A stretch of DNA of 64,000 bases, from NCBI RefSeq assembly GCF_900538055.1, contig NZ_UZAC03000001.1, forward strand, positions 744,001 to 808,000, written 5' to 3'. The position numbers and the translations under genes are program-made. Source of the stretch: Pasteuria penetrans (GTDB lineage: Bacteria > Bacillota > Bacilli > Thermoactinomycetales > Thermoactinomycetaceae). Positions 19,700 through 29,494 of the stretch are shown one piece after another. The notes under the pieces were generated by a model that saw only the letters and a program-made list of their open reading frames with translations, had not been told where the DNA came from and did not search any database. The first letter of the stretch is position 1. Every line of letters starts with the position of its first letter.

Positions 19700-20198
19700 G
19701 CGATGACCCCTTAAGCTTCATAATGTAAACGTTTAGATTCCCCCCCTGTACATCGCATGCCGCTCGGATTGTAAGTATAGGTTGTCGTCTTCTGTGACTT
19801 TTCTCTCCCCTACTTGTTAGTCTACACCTAGGTTTTGACATAAACGGTTCCTTTCGATGCGTTCCCGAACGGTTCACTCTTTCTGAGCTTCCTACTAATC
19901 CCCACCGGTTCCCAACCGCTCACCATCGGAGTATTTCATTCAGTACGTAGGTGGTTGGAAAAGGCTTGCTACCTACCAGCCGACTCCGAAGGCCCATTTA
20001 CAACCCTCATCGCTTACACCAGAGCTTACGGGACATACACCCGACGGGAATTTTAGTCCTGCCTTTCCCTAAACCGATCACCGCTGGGGTGTTTCCACAC
20101 CAGCAGCGTTAGGTGGGTTCGGAGCCTTCTACCTACCCGCCGACTCCGAAGAGGTCCATTATAATCCCCATTGTTTCTATAGCCTACGGTACACACAC
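19700..20198 (-). mobile_element. Group II intron 5' halves, one nested in another
   Basis: Read on the minus strand, an outer 5' end GTGTGTGTACCGTAGG (from 20198) runs through CACCTAACGCTGCTGGTGTGG into domain I, and is interrupted at 20019 by a second 5' end GTGTAAGCGATGAGGG, which repeats the domain I blocks (GAACCGTTCGGGAACG, CATCGAAAGGAACCG) down to about 19700. Neither has a 3' end here, so both are truncated. Confidence 0.6.
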
Positions 20199-20356
20199 CC
20201 CAAAGAATTTACACACATGACGGATGAAATCCGATCTATGGCCACTGAAACAGTAGATTTCGGAGAATGAAGGGGGGATAGAAGTATTGGGGGGTATATT
20301 TCATTTTTTATTATAAGTACTATAGAAACAGATCATTGAGATAAGGGTAAAATTGC

Positions 20357-21250
20357 CTAAGAGCGATGGGTTGAGCCCGCATAGTCCATGATTTTATCAT
20401 GGACTTCCTGGATCGTGCGAACGGAGTCGACATGGCGGGTGTTGATGTAAATGTCTAGCCAGAGGTCTCCGCTTTCACTTTCCTGTCGTCCCCTGACTTC
20501 AAGAACGACGTCTGGATTGTTATAAATGCCCCATTTCCAGTCGTGTCCGAAAAAAGCGAAGGGGTAAGCTTCCCATGAACCCGTGGGCTTATTGTTCTCC
20601 ATTTTGATATAAGGGGCATCCTGATGACTGTCGTCCGTAGCTTCAAAATAACCGCTATTGACTTGTATCCAACCCGCATCCGTTTTTGCCCAAGGTTTTT
20701 GGAAATATTTTCCTTCTATCACTTCAAATCCGTACAAATCCTCTTCAGAGAAAAAATCAGTAGGAAAACAACGATAATGTCCTGTTTGGGGATCCTTGAT
20801 CAGTTTGGCAGGGTCCCCTTCTGCTAGACCGTTTTTCCTAATTTTTTCTAATTCCAGATTGCTACAGGCTTGGTCGATAGACTGCAATACGAACTCTGTT
20901 CTTTTCAGTGGGGTATTCTGTATTGCTTTGTTCATTCGTTCTACTAACTCCAGGGGAAGCGCTGTCACTAAATATTGATCAGGGTGGGTGCGCCAATGTT
21001 CCAACCAGGCGTCTTCCTCCCAACCCCTGTCCGCATCGAACCGGGTTTCATTGGCTTCCTGTTCCTCCCATGTTTCCTTACTTTCATAGTTTTTATCTGG
21101 TGTTTTTCCACCTGTTTCATGGGGGGTCCTTACTGAATTTGTTTTACCATTAGTATGGTGGGCGGGTGATGTGTTCTCTACTAGACCCCTGGTACGATGG
21201 GGATCCCCATTCCTACCCGCTGCTGACATTCTATAACCTCGTCTAATCAC
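20357..21250 (-). CDS. Conserved-looking protein of unknown function
   Basis: 297 residues starting at GTG 21250, chosen for the strong AAGGAGGGTGA 10 bases upstream. The first ~80 residues are hydrophilic and probably disordered (RTRGLVENTSPAHHTNGKTN, ETWEEQEANE). From about 85 onward it looks folded and rich in Trp and aromatic residues: WLEHWRTHPDQYLVTALP, DLYGFEVIEGKYFQKPWAK, SWEAYPFAFFGHDWKWGIY, DLWLDIYINTRHVDSVRTI. No signal peptide or membrane helix. I do not recognise the family. Its strand matches tatA and dedA downstream-to-upstream, but a gap of about 320 bases argues against one operon. Confidence 0.6.
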   Translation of the reverse strand: MIRRGYRMSAAGRNGDPHRTRGLVENTSPAHHTNGKTNSVRTPHETGGKTPDKNYESKETWEEQEANETRFDADRGWEEDAWLEHWRTHPDQYLVTALPLELVERMNKAIQNTPLKRTEFVLQSIDQACSNLELEKIRKNGLAEGDPAKLIKDPQTGHYRCFPTDFFSEEDLYGFEVIEGKYFQKPWAKTDAGWIQVNSGYFEATDDSHQDAPYIKMENNKPTGSWEAYPFAFFGHDWKWGIYNNPDVVLEVRGRQESESGDLWLDIYINTRHVDSVRTIQEVHDKIMDYAGSTHRS

Positions 21251-21569
21251 ACAAGGTCACCCTCCTTGAATGGACTGGAATAAAGAGATTTCTCTGGTTC
21301 TTTGAGGGGAACTTTGTTGATAGGTTCCATTTTCTTAGTTCCTTGGGGGATGTTTTTGCATGCTCTAATCTGTAGAATTTACTTCCCTGTGGATTGTCAT
21401 CCTAAGATCGATGGATTCCCCATGGAATGCGAAGTTTTACCCATTATGGACCATCTTTATAAGAAATATTTTAATTATTTTATCAAAAAATAGGTATAGA
21501 TAACAGAAAATGGAACATTCCTATGAGGGGAATGTTCCCGTTGAAATCATTTCGTATTTCCCTAGACCA

Positions 21570-21830
21570 TCAGGTTGTGTTTTGCTGTGTGGGGGAAACC
21601 TTCTCCCTGTCCGGCAAGGAAGAGGTGGACTGTGGGTGGATAGCCTTCGCCTCTGGTGGGGATGGTTGTGATGGAGGCGCTTCCTCATCGTCGATGAATC
21701 CCCGTGCGGCTCGTTTGAATTCGCGGATCGTTTTTCCGAGGGCTGCCCCAAACATGGGTAACTTCTTGGTACCAAAGAATACAAGTGCCACTGCGATAAT
21801 GATAAGGGCTTCCAGTGGCTGGATGGACAT
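21570..21830 (-). CDS. tatA: Sec-independent translocase protein TatA/E
   Basis: 86-residue membrane protein of the twin-arginine pathway, which exports folded proteins. N-terminal helix (PLEALIIIAVALVFFG), the conserved Phe-Gly hinge FFGTKKLPMFGAALGKTIREFKRAA with its amphipathic helix, then an acidic, Pro/Ser-rich tail. ATG 21830 follows a GGGGGGG tract at a spacing of 10; an in-frame ATG eight codons earlier is less likely. No tatC is in the window. It follows dedA on the same strand (58 bases apart), so possibly co-transcribed. Confidence 0.88.
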   Translation of the reverse strand: MSIQPLEALIIIAVALVFFGTKKLPMFGAALGKTIREFKRAARGFIDDEEAPPSQPSPPEAKAIHPQSTSSLPDREKVSPTQQNTT

Positions 21831-21888
21831 GGGGATGGGTCCCCCCCTTTGCATTTTGTTTTATTGTATCATGCGATCTTAATCGATA

Positions 21889-22497
21889 TCACATTTTGGT
21901 TCTTTTTCTCCCTATCCACCAGAGGGTAGATAGGATGAGGGTGAGGACAATGATATAGGGGAGGTAGGGGCGAATGAGGGCCCTGATTTGGGTCCAATTT
22001 TCCCCTAGTTTGTATCCTAGGTACAAGAAGACAAGGGTCCAGGGAATGACGGCCAATGTGGTGAGAATCACAAACCGTGGTAGGGGCATGCGGGCAATGC
22101 CAGCGGGTATAGAAATAGCGTGTCGGACCACAGGGATAAAGCGGGCGGCAAATACAGCCATGGTTCCATAGCTGGTGAACCATTGGCTGGCAGCGTCGAG
22201 ATGTTTAGGTAGGATCAATAAAAAACGTCCGTATTTTTCTAGAAGGGGTCTTCCCCCTAGATATCCCAGCCCGTATAGAAAAACTTGCGCTAGTACCCCT
22301 CCTACTGTACCCGCCAGGAAGGCACCCCAGAAATTGATTTCTCCGTGCCAAATGAGATAACCACCATAAGCGAGCACAATCTCGCTGGGTATTACTTCGA
22401 CCATAAGCCCTAATGCTATGCCGTAGTAGCCCATATCACGGAGCAAGTCCCACAGGTTCTGAATCCATTCCACAAGAACGTTTGTGCCATTGCTCAT
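21889..22497 (-). CDS. DedA-family (SNARE-associated) membrane protein
   Basis: 202 residues from ATG 22497 (GGGGGGCC upstream). DedA hallmarks: an early E residue in VEVIPSEIVLAYGGYL, GAFLAGTVGGVLAQVFLYGLGYLGG, FTSYGTMAVFAARFIPVVRHAISIPAGIARMP with the conserved R-F-x-P-x-V-R, and two C-terminal helices. Members of this family are proposed undecaprenyl-phosphate or phospholipid flippases needed for envelope integrity. Directly upstream of tatA. Bases 22498-22662 are in frame but lack membrane-protein character and are excluded. Confidence 0.9.
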   Translation of the reverse strand: MSNGTNVLVEWIQNLWDLLRDMGYYGIALGLMVEVIPSEIVLAYGGYLIWHGEINFWGAFLAGTVGGVLAQVFLYGLGYLGGRPLLEKYGRFLLILPKHLDAASQWFTSYGTMAVFAARFIPVVRHAISIPAGIARMPLPRFVILTTLAVIPWTLVFLYLGYKLGENWTQIRALIRPYLPYIIVLTLILSTLWWIGRKRTKM

Positions 22498-22901
22498 CAA
22501 AGGCCCCCCTGCCCCCTTTCCATTTGTTTGCATACCATAGGGATAAGGAATGATCGTAGGGACCATTATACTACAACCCCAATGATCTTTTTTCTCTATG
22601 GGAATGTTTTTTCTGTGTACGGGGCGGGGGTCGATGATGATTTCATGATCTTGGGAGGACACATTTTCATCATTCGCTGGGGGAATGTTGGTTTTTCTGT
22701 TCTTTATATCCCTATCCCCATGTTTTGTTTTATAGAAGTAAGTGATATGGGGTGGGGTAGTTCTAGGGGAATCAGGTTTATTCCCACCAATTACCGTATC
22801 CCCCGGGTATTTTCTATTGATGTGGGAGGAAAATAGGGGGGAACAAGTGGGATGGGGCCATAGGTTGGCGCCGCTTGAAGCAACCTAAGGGAATCCAGGA
22901 T

Positions 22902-24422
22902 TCAGAAAGCCTCCGATACGAGTTTTGCTTGCGTGAAATGTAGGAGATAATCTTTTCCTCCTGCCTTTGAGTCCGTTCCTGACATATTGAATCCACCAAA
23001 GGGGTGGACACCGACGAGTGCACCTGTGCATCGGCGATTGAAATAGAGATTACCTACGTGGAACACTTCACGTGCTTCTTCGAGATGGGTACGGTCGTTA
23101 CTGATCACAGCGCCTGTGAGGCCATATTCGGTATCATTGGCGATTGTGAGCGCATGATCGAAGGAGGAAGCACGATGGAAGGCAACTACGGGACCAAAGA
23201 TTTCCTCTTGTGCGATGCGTGCAGTGGGATCTACATCGCTGAAAACGGTGGGTTGTAGGAAGTTACCTCCCCCTTCTATGGCATGGCCTCCGATTTGGAG
23301 AACACCTTCTTTTTTGCCAATTTCCATGTAGGCTAAGATTTTTTCTTTTGCCAGGGGGGTGATCACAGGGCCTACATGCACGGTTGGATCTTCGGATGGT
23401 CCTACCTTCAGTTTCTTTGTTTGTTCCACGACACCTTGTAGAACTGTATCATAAACGTCAGCATGGACGATAGCACGTGAGCAGGCAGAACATTTCTGGC
23501 CAGCAAAGTGGAAGGCCGAACCAACGATGGAGTGAATAGCCAGGTCCAGATCTGCCTTTTTGTCCACTACAATGGCATCCTTACCCCCCATTTCAGAAAC
23601 GACCCGTTTCAACCACCGTTGTCCTGGTGCAGTATGTGCAGCCAATTGTTGGATGCGTATTCCGACATCGCGGGATCCGGTAAAGGATATGAAGCGTATG
23701 TCAGGGTGTTTCACCAGATACTCACCTACCACAGGGCCGTCCCCTGGTACGCAGTTTACGACGCCGGCGGGAAGTCCTGCCTCCTGAAGGAGTTGAAGGA
23801 ATTGCATGGTTAGGACGACGGTGGGTGAGGCGGGTTTCAATACTACTGTATTACCTGCAACAATAGCGGATGCTGTCATACCGGCCATGATGGCCAGGGG
23901 GAAGTTCCATGGTGTAATGATAGCCCCAACACCTAGTGGGATGTAGTAGAGTTCGTTTCTCTCACCCGGATGGGGGGTAAGGGGATGGGGTTGGGATAAT
24001 TCCAGCATGGATCGTGCGTAGAATTCTAGGAAATCGATGGCTTCTGCAGTATCACCATCGGCCTCTGTCCATGTCTTTCCTGCTTCCCAAACCATCCATG
24101 CGGAGAATTCGTCGCGCCGCCTACGAAGCAGTGAGGCAGCACGGAGTAGAATATTAGCGCGGGCAGAAGCAGATACACGTTTCCACTCATTGAAGGAGGT
24201 TGCGGCCGTTTGGATGGCCTGTTCAGTTATCCCCTCATCACCGGCGCCCACTGTGCCGATGATAATTTCTGGGTGGGAGGGGCTATAGGAAGTGATCTTT
24301 TGCGATGTGGTTACCTTTCTTTCCGCAAGGATAAGGTCATATTCCCTGTTGAGGATTTTTCTTACCCTGTCGATGGCAGATCCGTTGTAGGGAGAGAACG
24401 GTTCATTTCTAAATGGCATCAT
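22902..24422 (-). CDS. rocA: 1-pyrroline-5-carboxylate (glutamate semialdehyde) dehydrogenase
   Basis: Oxidises P5C/glutamate-gamma-semialdehyde to glutamate with NAD, the second step of proline use. ATG 24422 (followed by another ATG) is placed by AGGAGG 9 bases upstream; 506 residues, against about 515 in Bacillus RocA. Aldehyde dehydrogenase motifs: IITPWNFPLAI, VVLKPASPTVV, FTGSRDVG, VSEMGGKDA with the general-base Glu, and FAGQKCSACSR with the catalytic Cys. The C-terminal GGFNMSGTDSKAGGKDYLLHF is typical of P5C dehydrogenases. Divergent from the proline dehydrogenase gene across about 100 bases, so the two form a complete proline-to-glutamate module. Confidence 0.93.
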   Translation of the reverse strand: MMPFRNEPFSPYNGSAIDRVRKILNREYDLILAERKVTTSQKITSYSPSHPEIIIGTVGAGDEGITEQAIQTAATSFNEWKRVSASARANILLRAASLLRRRRDEFSAWMVWEAGKTWTEADGDTAEAIDFLEFYARSMLELSQPHPLTPHPGERNELYYIPLGVGAIITPWNFPLAIMAGMTASAIVAGNTVVLKPASPTVVLTMQFLQLLQEAGLPAGVVNCVPGDGPVVGEYLVKHPDIRFISFTGSRDVGIRIQQLAAHTAPGQRWLKRVVSEMGGKDAIVVDKKADLDLAIHSIVGSAFHFAGQKCSACSRAIVHADVYDTVLQGVVEQTKKLKVGPSEDPTVHVGPVITPLAKEKILAYMEIGKKEGVLQIGGHAIEGGGNFLQPTVFSDVDPTARIAQEEIFGPVVAFHRASSFDHALTIANDTEYGLTGAVISNDRTHLEEAREVFHVGNLYFNRRCTGALVGVHPFGGFNMSGTDSKAGGKDYLLHFTQAKLVSEAF

Positions 24423-24526
24423 TTTGGAAAACCTCCTTTTAGGGTTGAACCTGGGGAATTGGGAATCGGGTTGGGTGTGTGTCAAGGTCTACTGTACCAT
24501 TCTCATCATGAAATGGGGGGATGATT
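24423..24526. promoter_or_regulatory. Shared divergent promoter region of the proline-catabolism pair
   Basis: About 100 bases between two divergent starts, holding both ribosome sites; no clear operator was recognised. Confidence 0.5.
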
Positions 24527-25453
24527 ATGTCGTGGTTACATAGGGCCGTCGTTGGCGTAGCACAACAGCCCTGGCTATCCTCTCTTGTCAGTCGCCATGG
24601 GATGAAACTTGGTGCTGCTCGTTTCGTTGCAGGGGTGAACTTGGCGGAGGTTATGGAGGTTGTAAAGGGGATCAATGCGGATGGCAGACGAGTTACACTG
24701 GATCATCTCGGTGAGGGTGTAACGAATGAGGGTATGGCCCAGAAGATGGCGGATGCGCTTGTAACATCGTTGGATGCGATTGCGGAACAACGGATAGTAT
24801 CGCGTGTCAATGTGTCCATTAAGTTGACACAGTTGGGCCTGGATCTGGGGGAGTCTATCATCTGGCGTCATATGGAAAGAATTGTTAGATATGCAAAGCA
24901 ATTGGGCATTTTTGTTCGAATTGACATGGAGAATTTTTCACGTTTGCCACAGACATTACAAATTACGGAGAGGTTGGCAGATTGTTTTGGTTCATCCCAG
25001 GTAGGTACGGTGGTGCAATCGTGTCTTCGTGATGCAGGGGGTTATGCTCGGGCTTTGATACAGAAGGGTATTAGGGCCCGTATTGTAAAAGGAGCTTATA
25101 TGGAATCCCCCCGTGTAGCTTTCCCCCGGAAGTCCGATGTGGATACCAATTTTGAGCATATTGCCCATCTTTATTTGCGTTCTGGTGTGCATGTTGCCTT
25201 AGCGACACACGATGAGGCGTTGGTTCAACGCTTGCGAATTTGGATACAACAACAGAATATCCCTAAGGAAATGTATGAATTCCAAATGCTTTATGGCATT
25301 GCCACCCAGTTACAAAAACGTTTGGTTCGGGAGGGTTATACCGTTCGTGTTTATGTTCCGTATGGAGTGGATTGGTATTCCTATCTCATGCGTCGCATTG
25401 CAGAGCGACCAGCCAATGCCTGGTTCGTACTGCACAACTTATTTCGAAAATGA
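24527..25453 (+). CDS. putB: Proline dehydrogenase
   Basis: FAD-dependent oxidation of proline to P5C. ATG 24527 follows GGGGGG at a spacing of 6 and gives 308 residues; an ATG two codons earlier is also possible. Family blocks along the barrel: VTLDHLGEGVTNEG, VSIKLTQLGLDLG, FVRIDMENFSR, GTVVQSCLRDAGGYARALI, RIVKGAYMESPRVAFP, VALATHDEALV, FQMLYGI and VRVYVPYGVDWYSYLMRRIAERPAN, which carries the substrate-binding R-R. Size matches the monofunctional Gram-positive enzymes. Paired with the divergent P5C dehydrogenase gene. Confidence 0.93.
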   Translation: MSWLHRAVVGVAQQPWLSSLVSRHGMKLGAARFVAGVNLAEVMEVVKGINADGRRVTLDHLGEGVTNEGMAQKMADALVTSLDAIAEQRIVSRVNVSIKLTQLGLDLGESIIWRHMERIVRYAKQLGIFVRIDMENFSRLPQTLQITERLADCFGSSQVGTVVQSCLRDAGGYARALIQKGIRARIVKGAYMESPRVAFPRKSDVDTNFEHIAHLYLRSGVHVALATHDEALVQRLRIWIQQQNIPKEMYEFQMLYGIATQLQKRLVREGYTVRVYVPYGVDWYSYLMRRIAERPANAWFVLHNLFRK

Positions 25454-26040
25454 CAATGGTGCGGGTTTCCTTGGGTTTTTGGATTTTCATTAGGTAAGGA
25501 GTGGGAGGGTTCTAATCTTTGAATATTTTTTCATGTAATTTTTGTAATTGGTTCCGTATCTATCGCATAGCCTAACGTTTGCTTTATTCATTGTGGATGC
25601 ATTCTGGTTTTTGTGATTGAATACATTCTAATTAAGGTATGATAAACTTCACAGAAATACGGATATGATTCTTCGCCGTACGAACATATTCATAAAAAAT
25701 TATTTTTATGTAGACAGAAATATGCACCAAGCTCAGTACGGGCCTAGTACGGTGGATACAGCCAATGTAAAGGATATTTCGGGCGGCGTATGAAGGGTGC
25801 GTATGTACTTTTCTCGAGGGAATTTTTGATCCTAATTTTTGTCCCTTCTGGGGAACATTCCCTCGTATTTTTTAAGTATAATTTTCTTATTAATTTATAT
25901 ATAAAGAAGAATTCGTTCTTGTTCTTCATCCTTCCTTCATTAATCTTAAATATAAATAATATGTAAATTACAAACAAGTTATATTATTATTTTATTCCTA
26001 TGCAGTATTACCTCTGATTTCCCCCCAATTCCTTTGGTTT
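25454..26040. other. AT-rich gene-poor region
   Basis: No supportable gene, no clear terminator. Confidence 0.4.
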
Positions 26041-26044
26041 ATGC

Positions 26045-26130
26045 TGTCCTCTGAGGGGTGCGAACAACCCTTCCCATTTACATCTATGAGTAGTACTACT
26101 CAAAAATTTGTTTATGGATATCGATATTGC
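26045..26130 (+). repeat. Inverted partner of 28215-28300
   Basis: ACATCTATGAGTAGTACTAC and its flanks recur on the opposite strand near 28250. Both can be read as the end of a similar peptide (TSMSSTT), so they may be ends of one duplicated gene. Confidence 0.5.
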
Positions 26131-26269
26131 TTAATGATATTTATAGAAATAAAATATACATATATTTTTGAAGATGAACATAACAATCTAAAATCAGGGT
26201 ACTTTCCTGGTAAAATCTTCAATATAATTGGAAATTGTTGTCCGTTGGGATCATCCACTTGCAGATTGG

Positions 26270-26638
26270 CATAAACTTGGGAAAGACCACGAATTTATAG
26301 AGGATTCTGGAAAATGGTATGACACCGATGATCCCACTTTTACCGGGGCCCACAATATATCTGCACGCCCTCATCAGGAGAGAGGGTTACAGCACGACTA
26401 CAAGAACATTAGAAAAAGTGCAGGGATCCTATAGAGGGGGTAACAGTCCATTGCAAATTACCATCGGGGCGGCAAGGCTACCCATGCTCTTATAGAGGGA
26501 AAGAACTGTGCCACCAAGCTTGACTTTTGCCAATGTTTTGGGGTTTGGATTTGGAGGAACTATAAGAACCTTGCTATCGTACGTCGCAATAGCCACCTAG
26601 AAAACAATTAGGAGGGAAATTTCCAGAATGTTTCATAA
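26270..26638 (+). pseudogene. Decayed C-terminal fragment of a repeated gene of unknown function
   Basis: Matches codon by codon, with stops and substitutions, the fragment on the minus strand at 47101-47460: shared pieces include GLQHDYKNIRK, QSIANYHRG, ALIEGKNCATKLDF and NLAIVRRNSHLEN. Internal stops (after SAGIL) show it is dead. Family not recognised. Confidence 0.6.
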
Positions 26639-26837
26639 GACTACTATAGTGTCTACTACACATAAAATAAAATAGAAATTCATTCAATAATTTTATATAA
26701 ATAATAGAAAAAAATCACATACTTTTGTTTCTATTTATTTTATAAAATAATAGAGGCAGATGTTCTTCGGCATGGGTTCGTGTACAATAAACTGAATAAA
26801 AAAAATAAACAAACCAATTATGGGGGAAAGTGGGTCC

Positions 26838-26909
26838 CACCTAATTCATCCTTGCAATCCAGAATTGGGAAAAAACCGCCTAAGGATATTCCAGGTCCGA
26901 AGTTGGGTC
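26838..26909 (+). repeat. Dispersed repeat copy A (group II intron target)
   Basis: CCCACCTAATTCATCC..AATCCAGAATTGGG..ACCGCCTAAGGATATTCC..GTCCGAAGTTGGGTC. The same unit occurs at 34235, 46831, 56559 and 60526. Here it is split by the intron that begins at 26910; the other copies read straight through. Confidence 0.7.
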
Positions 26910-28025
26910 GTGTGTCAAGAAGTCGTTCAAGAGATGAAGGTTGCTCGGCCCTTCGTAACCGGCTGATAGGTAGCAGGTTACAAACCGCCTAGTGCTGTGT
27001 GTCAAGAAGTCGTTCAAGAGATGAAGGTTGCTCGGCCCTTCGTAACCGGCTGGTAGGTAGCAGGTTACAAACTGCCTAGTGCTGCTGGGGTAAAGTGCCC
27101 TGGTTGTGAGCGATCTAGGAAAAGGCAGGGCATGACCCTGTCAGGTGGGAATCGGGGAGATCAGCGAAAGCGAACCGTTCGAAGACGCATCGAAAGGCGT
27201 AGTCCATGTCAAAACCGAGGTGGGGCACTAACGTCGGGATAAACCGTGGGGGACGACCTATCTTCTGCCCCGGTGGCATGCGGTGTACAGGCGGGATGAA
27301 CCCGATTTAGGCTCTTGGTCGGAACTTGAGAGATCGTCGTACGGCGTCCGGCTGTCGCCAGATGGAAAGACCGAGGATAAACCGAGGTTCCGTGCACGAA
27401 GTCGGATCAGCTCATAGTAGTGTGGAAGCTTCTGTAATGGGAGTGGAGCGAAGGGGCTGACTCATCCTGAGGAGGACAGTAAAATGAAACTTTAGTGGGA
27501 GATCCGCTGGAGGAGATCACTGGAACCTCGGAGCAACATCCCTATAATCGAAGTATGACCTAAAGGGTCTGAAGATTGGGATGGGATGAGAAGAGCTGGA
27601 TGATGCGAGAGTATCACGTCCAGTTCTGTGAGGGACTCGGCTGAAATGCCGGGTCTACTCGACGCTGGTGTGGAAACACCCCGGTGGTGAGCGATCTAGG
27701 AAAAGGCAGGGCATGACCCTGTCAGGTGGGAATCGGGGAGATCAGCGAAAGCGAACCAGCCGAAGACGCATCGAAAGGTATAGTCCATGTCAAAACCGAT
27801 GTGGGTCCCGAACGTCGGGATGAACCGTGGGGGATGACCTATCTACCGACAACTTTAGTGGAAATCCACTGGAGGAGATCACTGGAACCTCGGAGCAATA
27901 TCCCCATAATCGAAGTAGGACCCAAAGGGTCTGAAGATTGGGATGGGATGGGAAGAGCTGGATGATGCGAGAGTATCACGTCCAGTTCTGTGAGGGACTC
28001 GGCTGAAATGCCGGGTCTACTCGAC
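26910..28025 (+). mobile_element. Nested group II introns (twintron-like)
   Basis: Outer intron: 26910-26996 plus 27664-28025. Inner intron: 26997-27663. Both begin GTGTGTCAAGAAGTCG, fitting the GUGYG rule, and both end with the same domain V/VI tail, a GAGCTGGATGATGCGAGAG..TATCACGTCCAG hairpin then GGCTGAAATGCC with a bulged-A site and TCTACTCGAC. The outer copy is cut in domain I after CCTAGTGCT and resumes GCTGGTGTGGAAAC, exactly the join seen uninterrupted in other copies. Neither encodes a maturase, so mobility or splicing would need a protein in trans. The outer insertion site is the dispersed repeat: TTGGGTC|AAGATCC against intact TTGGCCAAGAGCC elsewhere. Confidence 0.75.
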
Positions 28026-28200
28026 AAGATCCCCAAATTTTCAGGTGCACTCCCCCAGAAAGGGGCACCTTTCAACCCTAAGGTACTTACGACCGAAATA
28101 CTTATACAGACTTCTTTTATACTCATTAATAATATGAATATTTTATAAAAATTTTATTTAATTTACAAAAATATTCTAATGAGTTTGATACCTTTTTTCT
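28026..28200 (+). repeat. Repeat copy with GGTGC/GCACC hairpin, inverted partner at 47400-47575
   Basis: ATTTTCAGGTGCAC..CCCCCAGAAAGGGGCACCTTTC and the downstream GAGTTTGATACCTTTTTT recur on the minus strand at 47400-47575. It abuts the 3' end of the outer intron. Confidence 0.6.
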
Positions 28201-28545
28201 GCAGGGGAATCTATTATGCGATTATCCACATCAATAAGCAAAATTTGGGGTGGTACTACTCATAGATGTGGGTGGAGGGTTGTCCGCATCCGTATCCCTC
28301 ATACTAGGTACTCCTTTATTGCAATGTTTTTTTGGATTCGTTACAATTCGGGGAGGCGTGAGTGAATGTGGTAGTGGGCGGGGTAGGGTCCCCGCGCGTG
28401 TTTGGTGAGAATGATAGATCAGATAGGGTGGAAGGGAGGAATTGGGGGCTGTACCGGGTTCGTAGAGCGTTTTGTGATGGCACACGTGTTCTTTTTGTAT
28501 CGGGGGTGTTGCTAGGCTTGGCTTGAGTGTGTTTCGCGGTCCAAG

Positions 28546-29442
28546 TTGTCGGATCATCTTTTTTGCATGGGGGGAAATGATTTGAGTAGTGAACATATGC
28601 TCACGGAGTTCCATAAGGAGGAACATGCAGTTTGCGACTGTTACAACCAGGGGTTGCTGGATAATATAACTGAATTTTCAAAAAAAAACGACGGAAGTTC
28701 CACCCCTAGGGAGGGGCGGGTGACTAAAGTCGTCTATAGGCAAATCCAAAAACTGTGTACGGAGGAACCTTTCCCGCCTAAACTGCGCTGGGTAGGGATG
28801 TGCAAGACGGATGGATCCAAAGCCATTCACACCCCTAGTTTCGATGGTTCCCCCCTTTCTGGTGGACAACAAGCAAGGGAAGGGGATGTGAAGAAGGGGG
28901 ATTTCCCCCCGTTCCCCCCTGTTTTGCCGTTATCCTCCACTCCTACACGATTGGAATTGTCGGATGGGGATATCGGCGGGTTACGAGCCCTGGGAAGGAA
29001 AACCGTGTATTCACAACAATATGATCCACAATTGTTGGAGAGTGTTCCCAACCAGAATCGTGATTTTGAATACGTTGTGAAATTAAATACCCCTGAGTTT
29101 ACCACCCTGTGTCCCCAAACTGGACAGCCAGATTACGCGTCGTTGTGTATTCGCTACATTCCCGATGCCCATTTGGTGGAAAGAAAGTCCCTCAAGCTTT
29201 ATCTGGTTAGTTTTCGTAATTATGGTGACTTTCATGAGAATTGTGTTGTTGTTATTTTGAAAGATCTTCGTAGATTATTGGATCCCCAGTATATTGAGGT
29301 CTGGGGTAATTTCCTGCCGAGGGATGGGGTTAGCATTGATCCCTATGCGAACTTTGGTCGTCCGGGAACTGCATGGGCGGATATGGCCAAGGCGCGCTTA
29401 GCAGGGCAGGATTTGTGGCCCGAGGGGATAGATAATCGTTGA
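28546..29442 (+). CDS. queF: NADPH-dependent 7-cyano-7-deazaguanine reductase QueF, with open N-terminal extension
   Basis: Reduces preQ0 to preQ1 in queuosine synthesis. The last ~165 residues match the short, unimodular Bacillus-type QueF: LLESVPNQNRDFEYVVKLN, FTTLCPQTGQPDY with the nucleophilic Cys, HLVERKSLKLYLVSFRNYGDFHE with the substrate-binding Glu, YIEVWGNFLPRDGVSIDPY, and the ending EGIDNR. The frame stays open for about 130 more codons back to 28546, a low-complexity Pro/Gly/Lys region that lacks family similarity. The true start may be nearer 28951 (TTG, weak ribosome site). No preQ1 riboswitch was recognised upstream and no other que genes are nearby. Confidence 0.85.
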   Translation: MSDHLFCMGGNDLSSEHMLTEFHKEEHAVCDCYNQGLLDNITEFSKKNDGSSTPREGRVTKVVYRQIQKLCTEEPFPPKLRWVGMCKTDGSKAIHTPSFDGSPLSGGQQAREGDVKKGDFPPFPPVLPLSSTPTRLELSDGDIGGLRALGRKTVYSQQYDPQLLESVPNQNRDFEYVVKLNTPEFTTLCPQTGQPDYASLCIRYIPDAHLVERKSLKLYLVSFRNYGDFHENCVVVILKDLRRLLDPQYIEVWGNFLPRDGVSIDPYANFGRPGTAWADMAKARLAGQDLWPEGIDNR

Positions 29443-29494
29443 GTGTGGATGCGTTATGTGAGATTGAGAAAATGAGGAATCTTTCGGTTGGTAT

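Noticed and set aside
25744-25977. 77-residue minus-strand frame
   Set aside because: AT-rich low-complexity sequence without a ribosome site.
28130-28545. preQ1 riboswitch upstream of queF
   Set aside because: No AGAGGTTCTAGC..TATAAAAAACTAAGG-like consensus was found.
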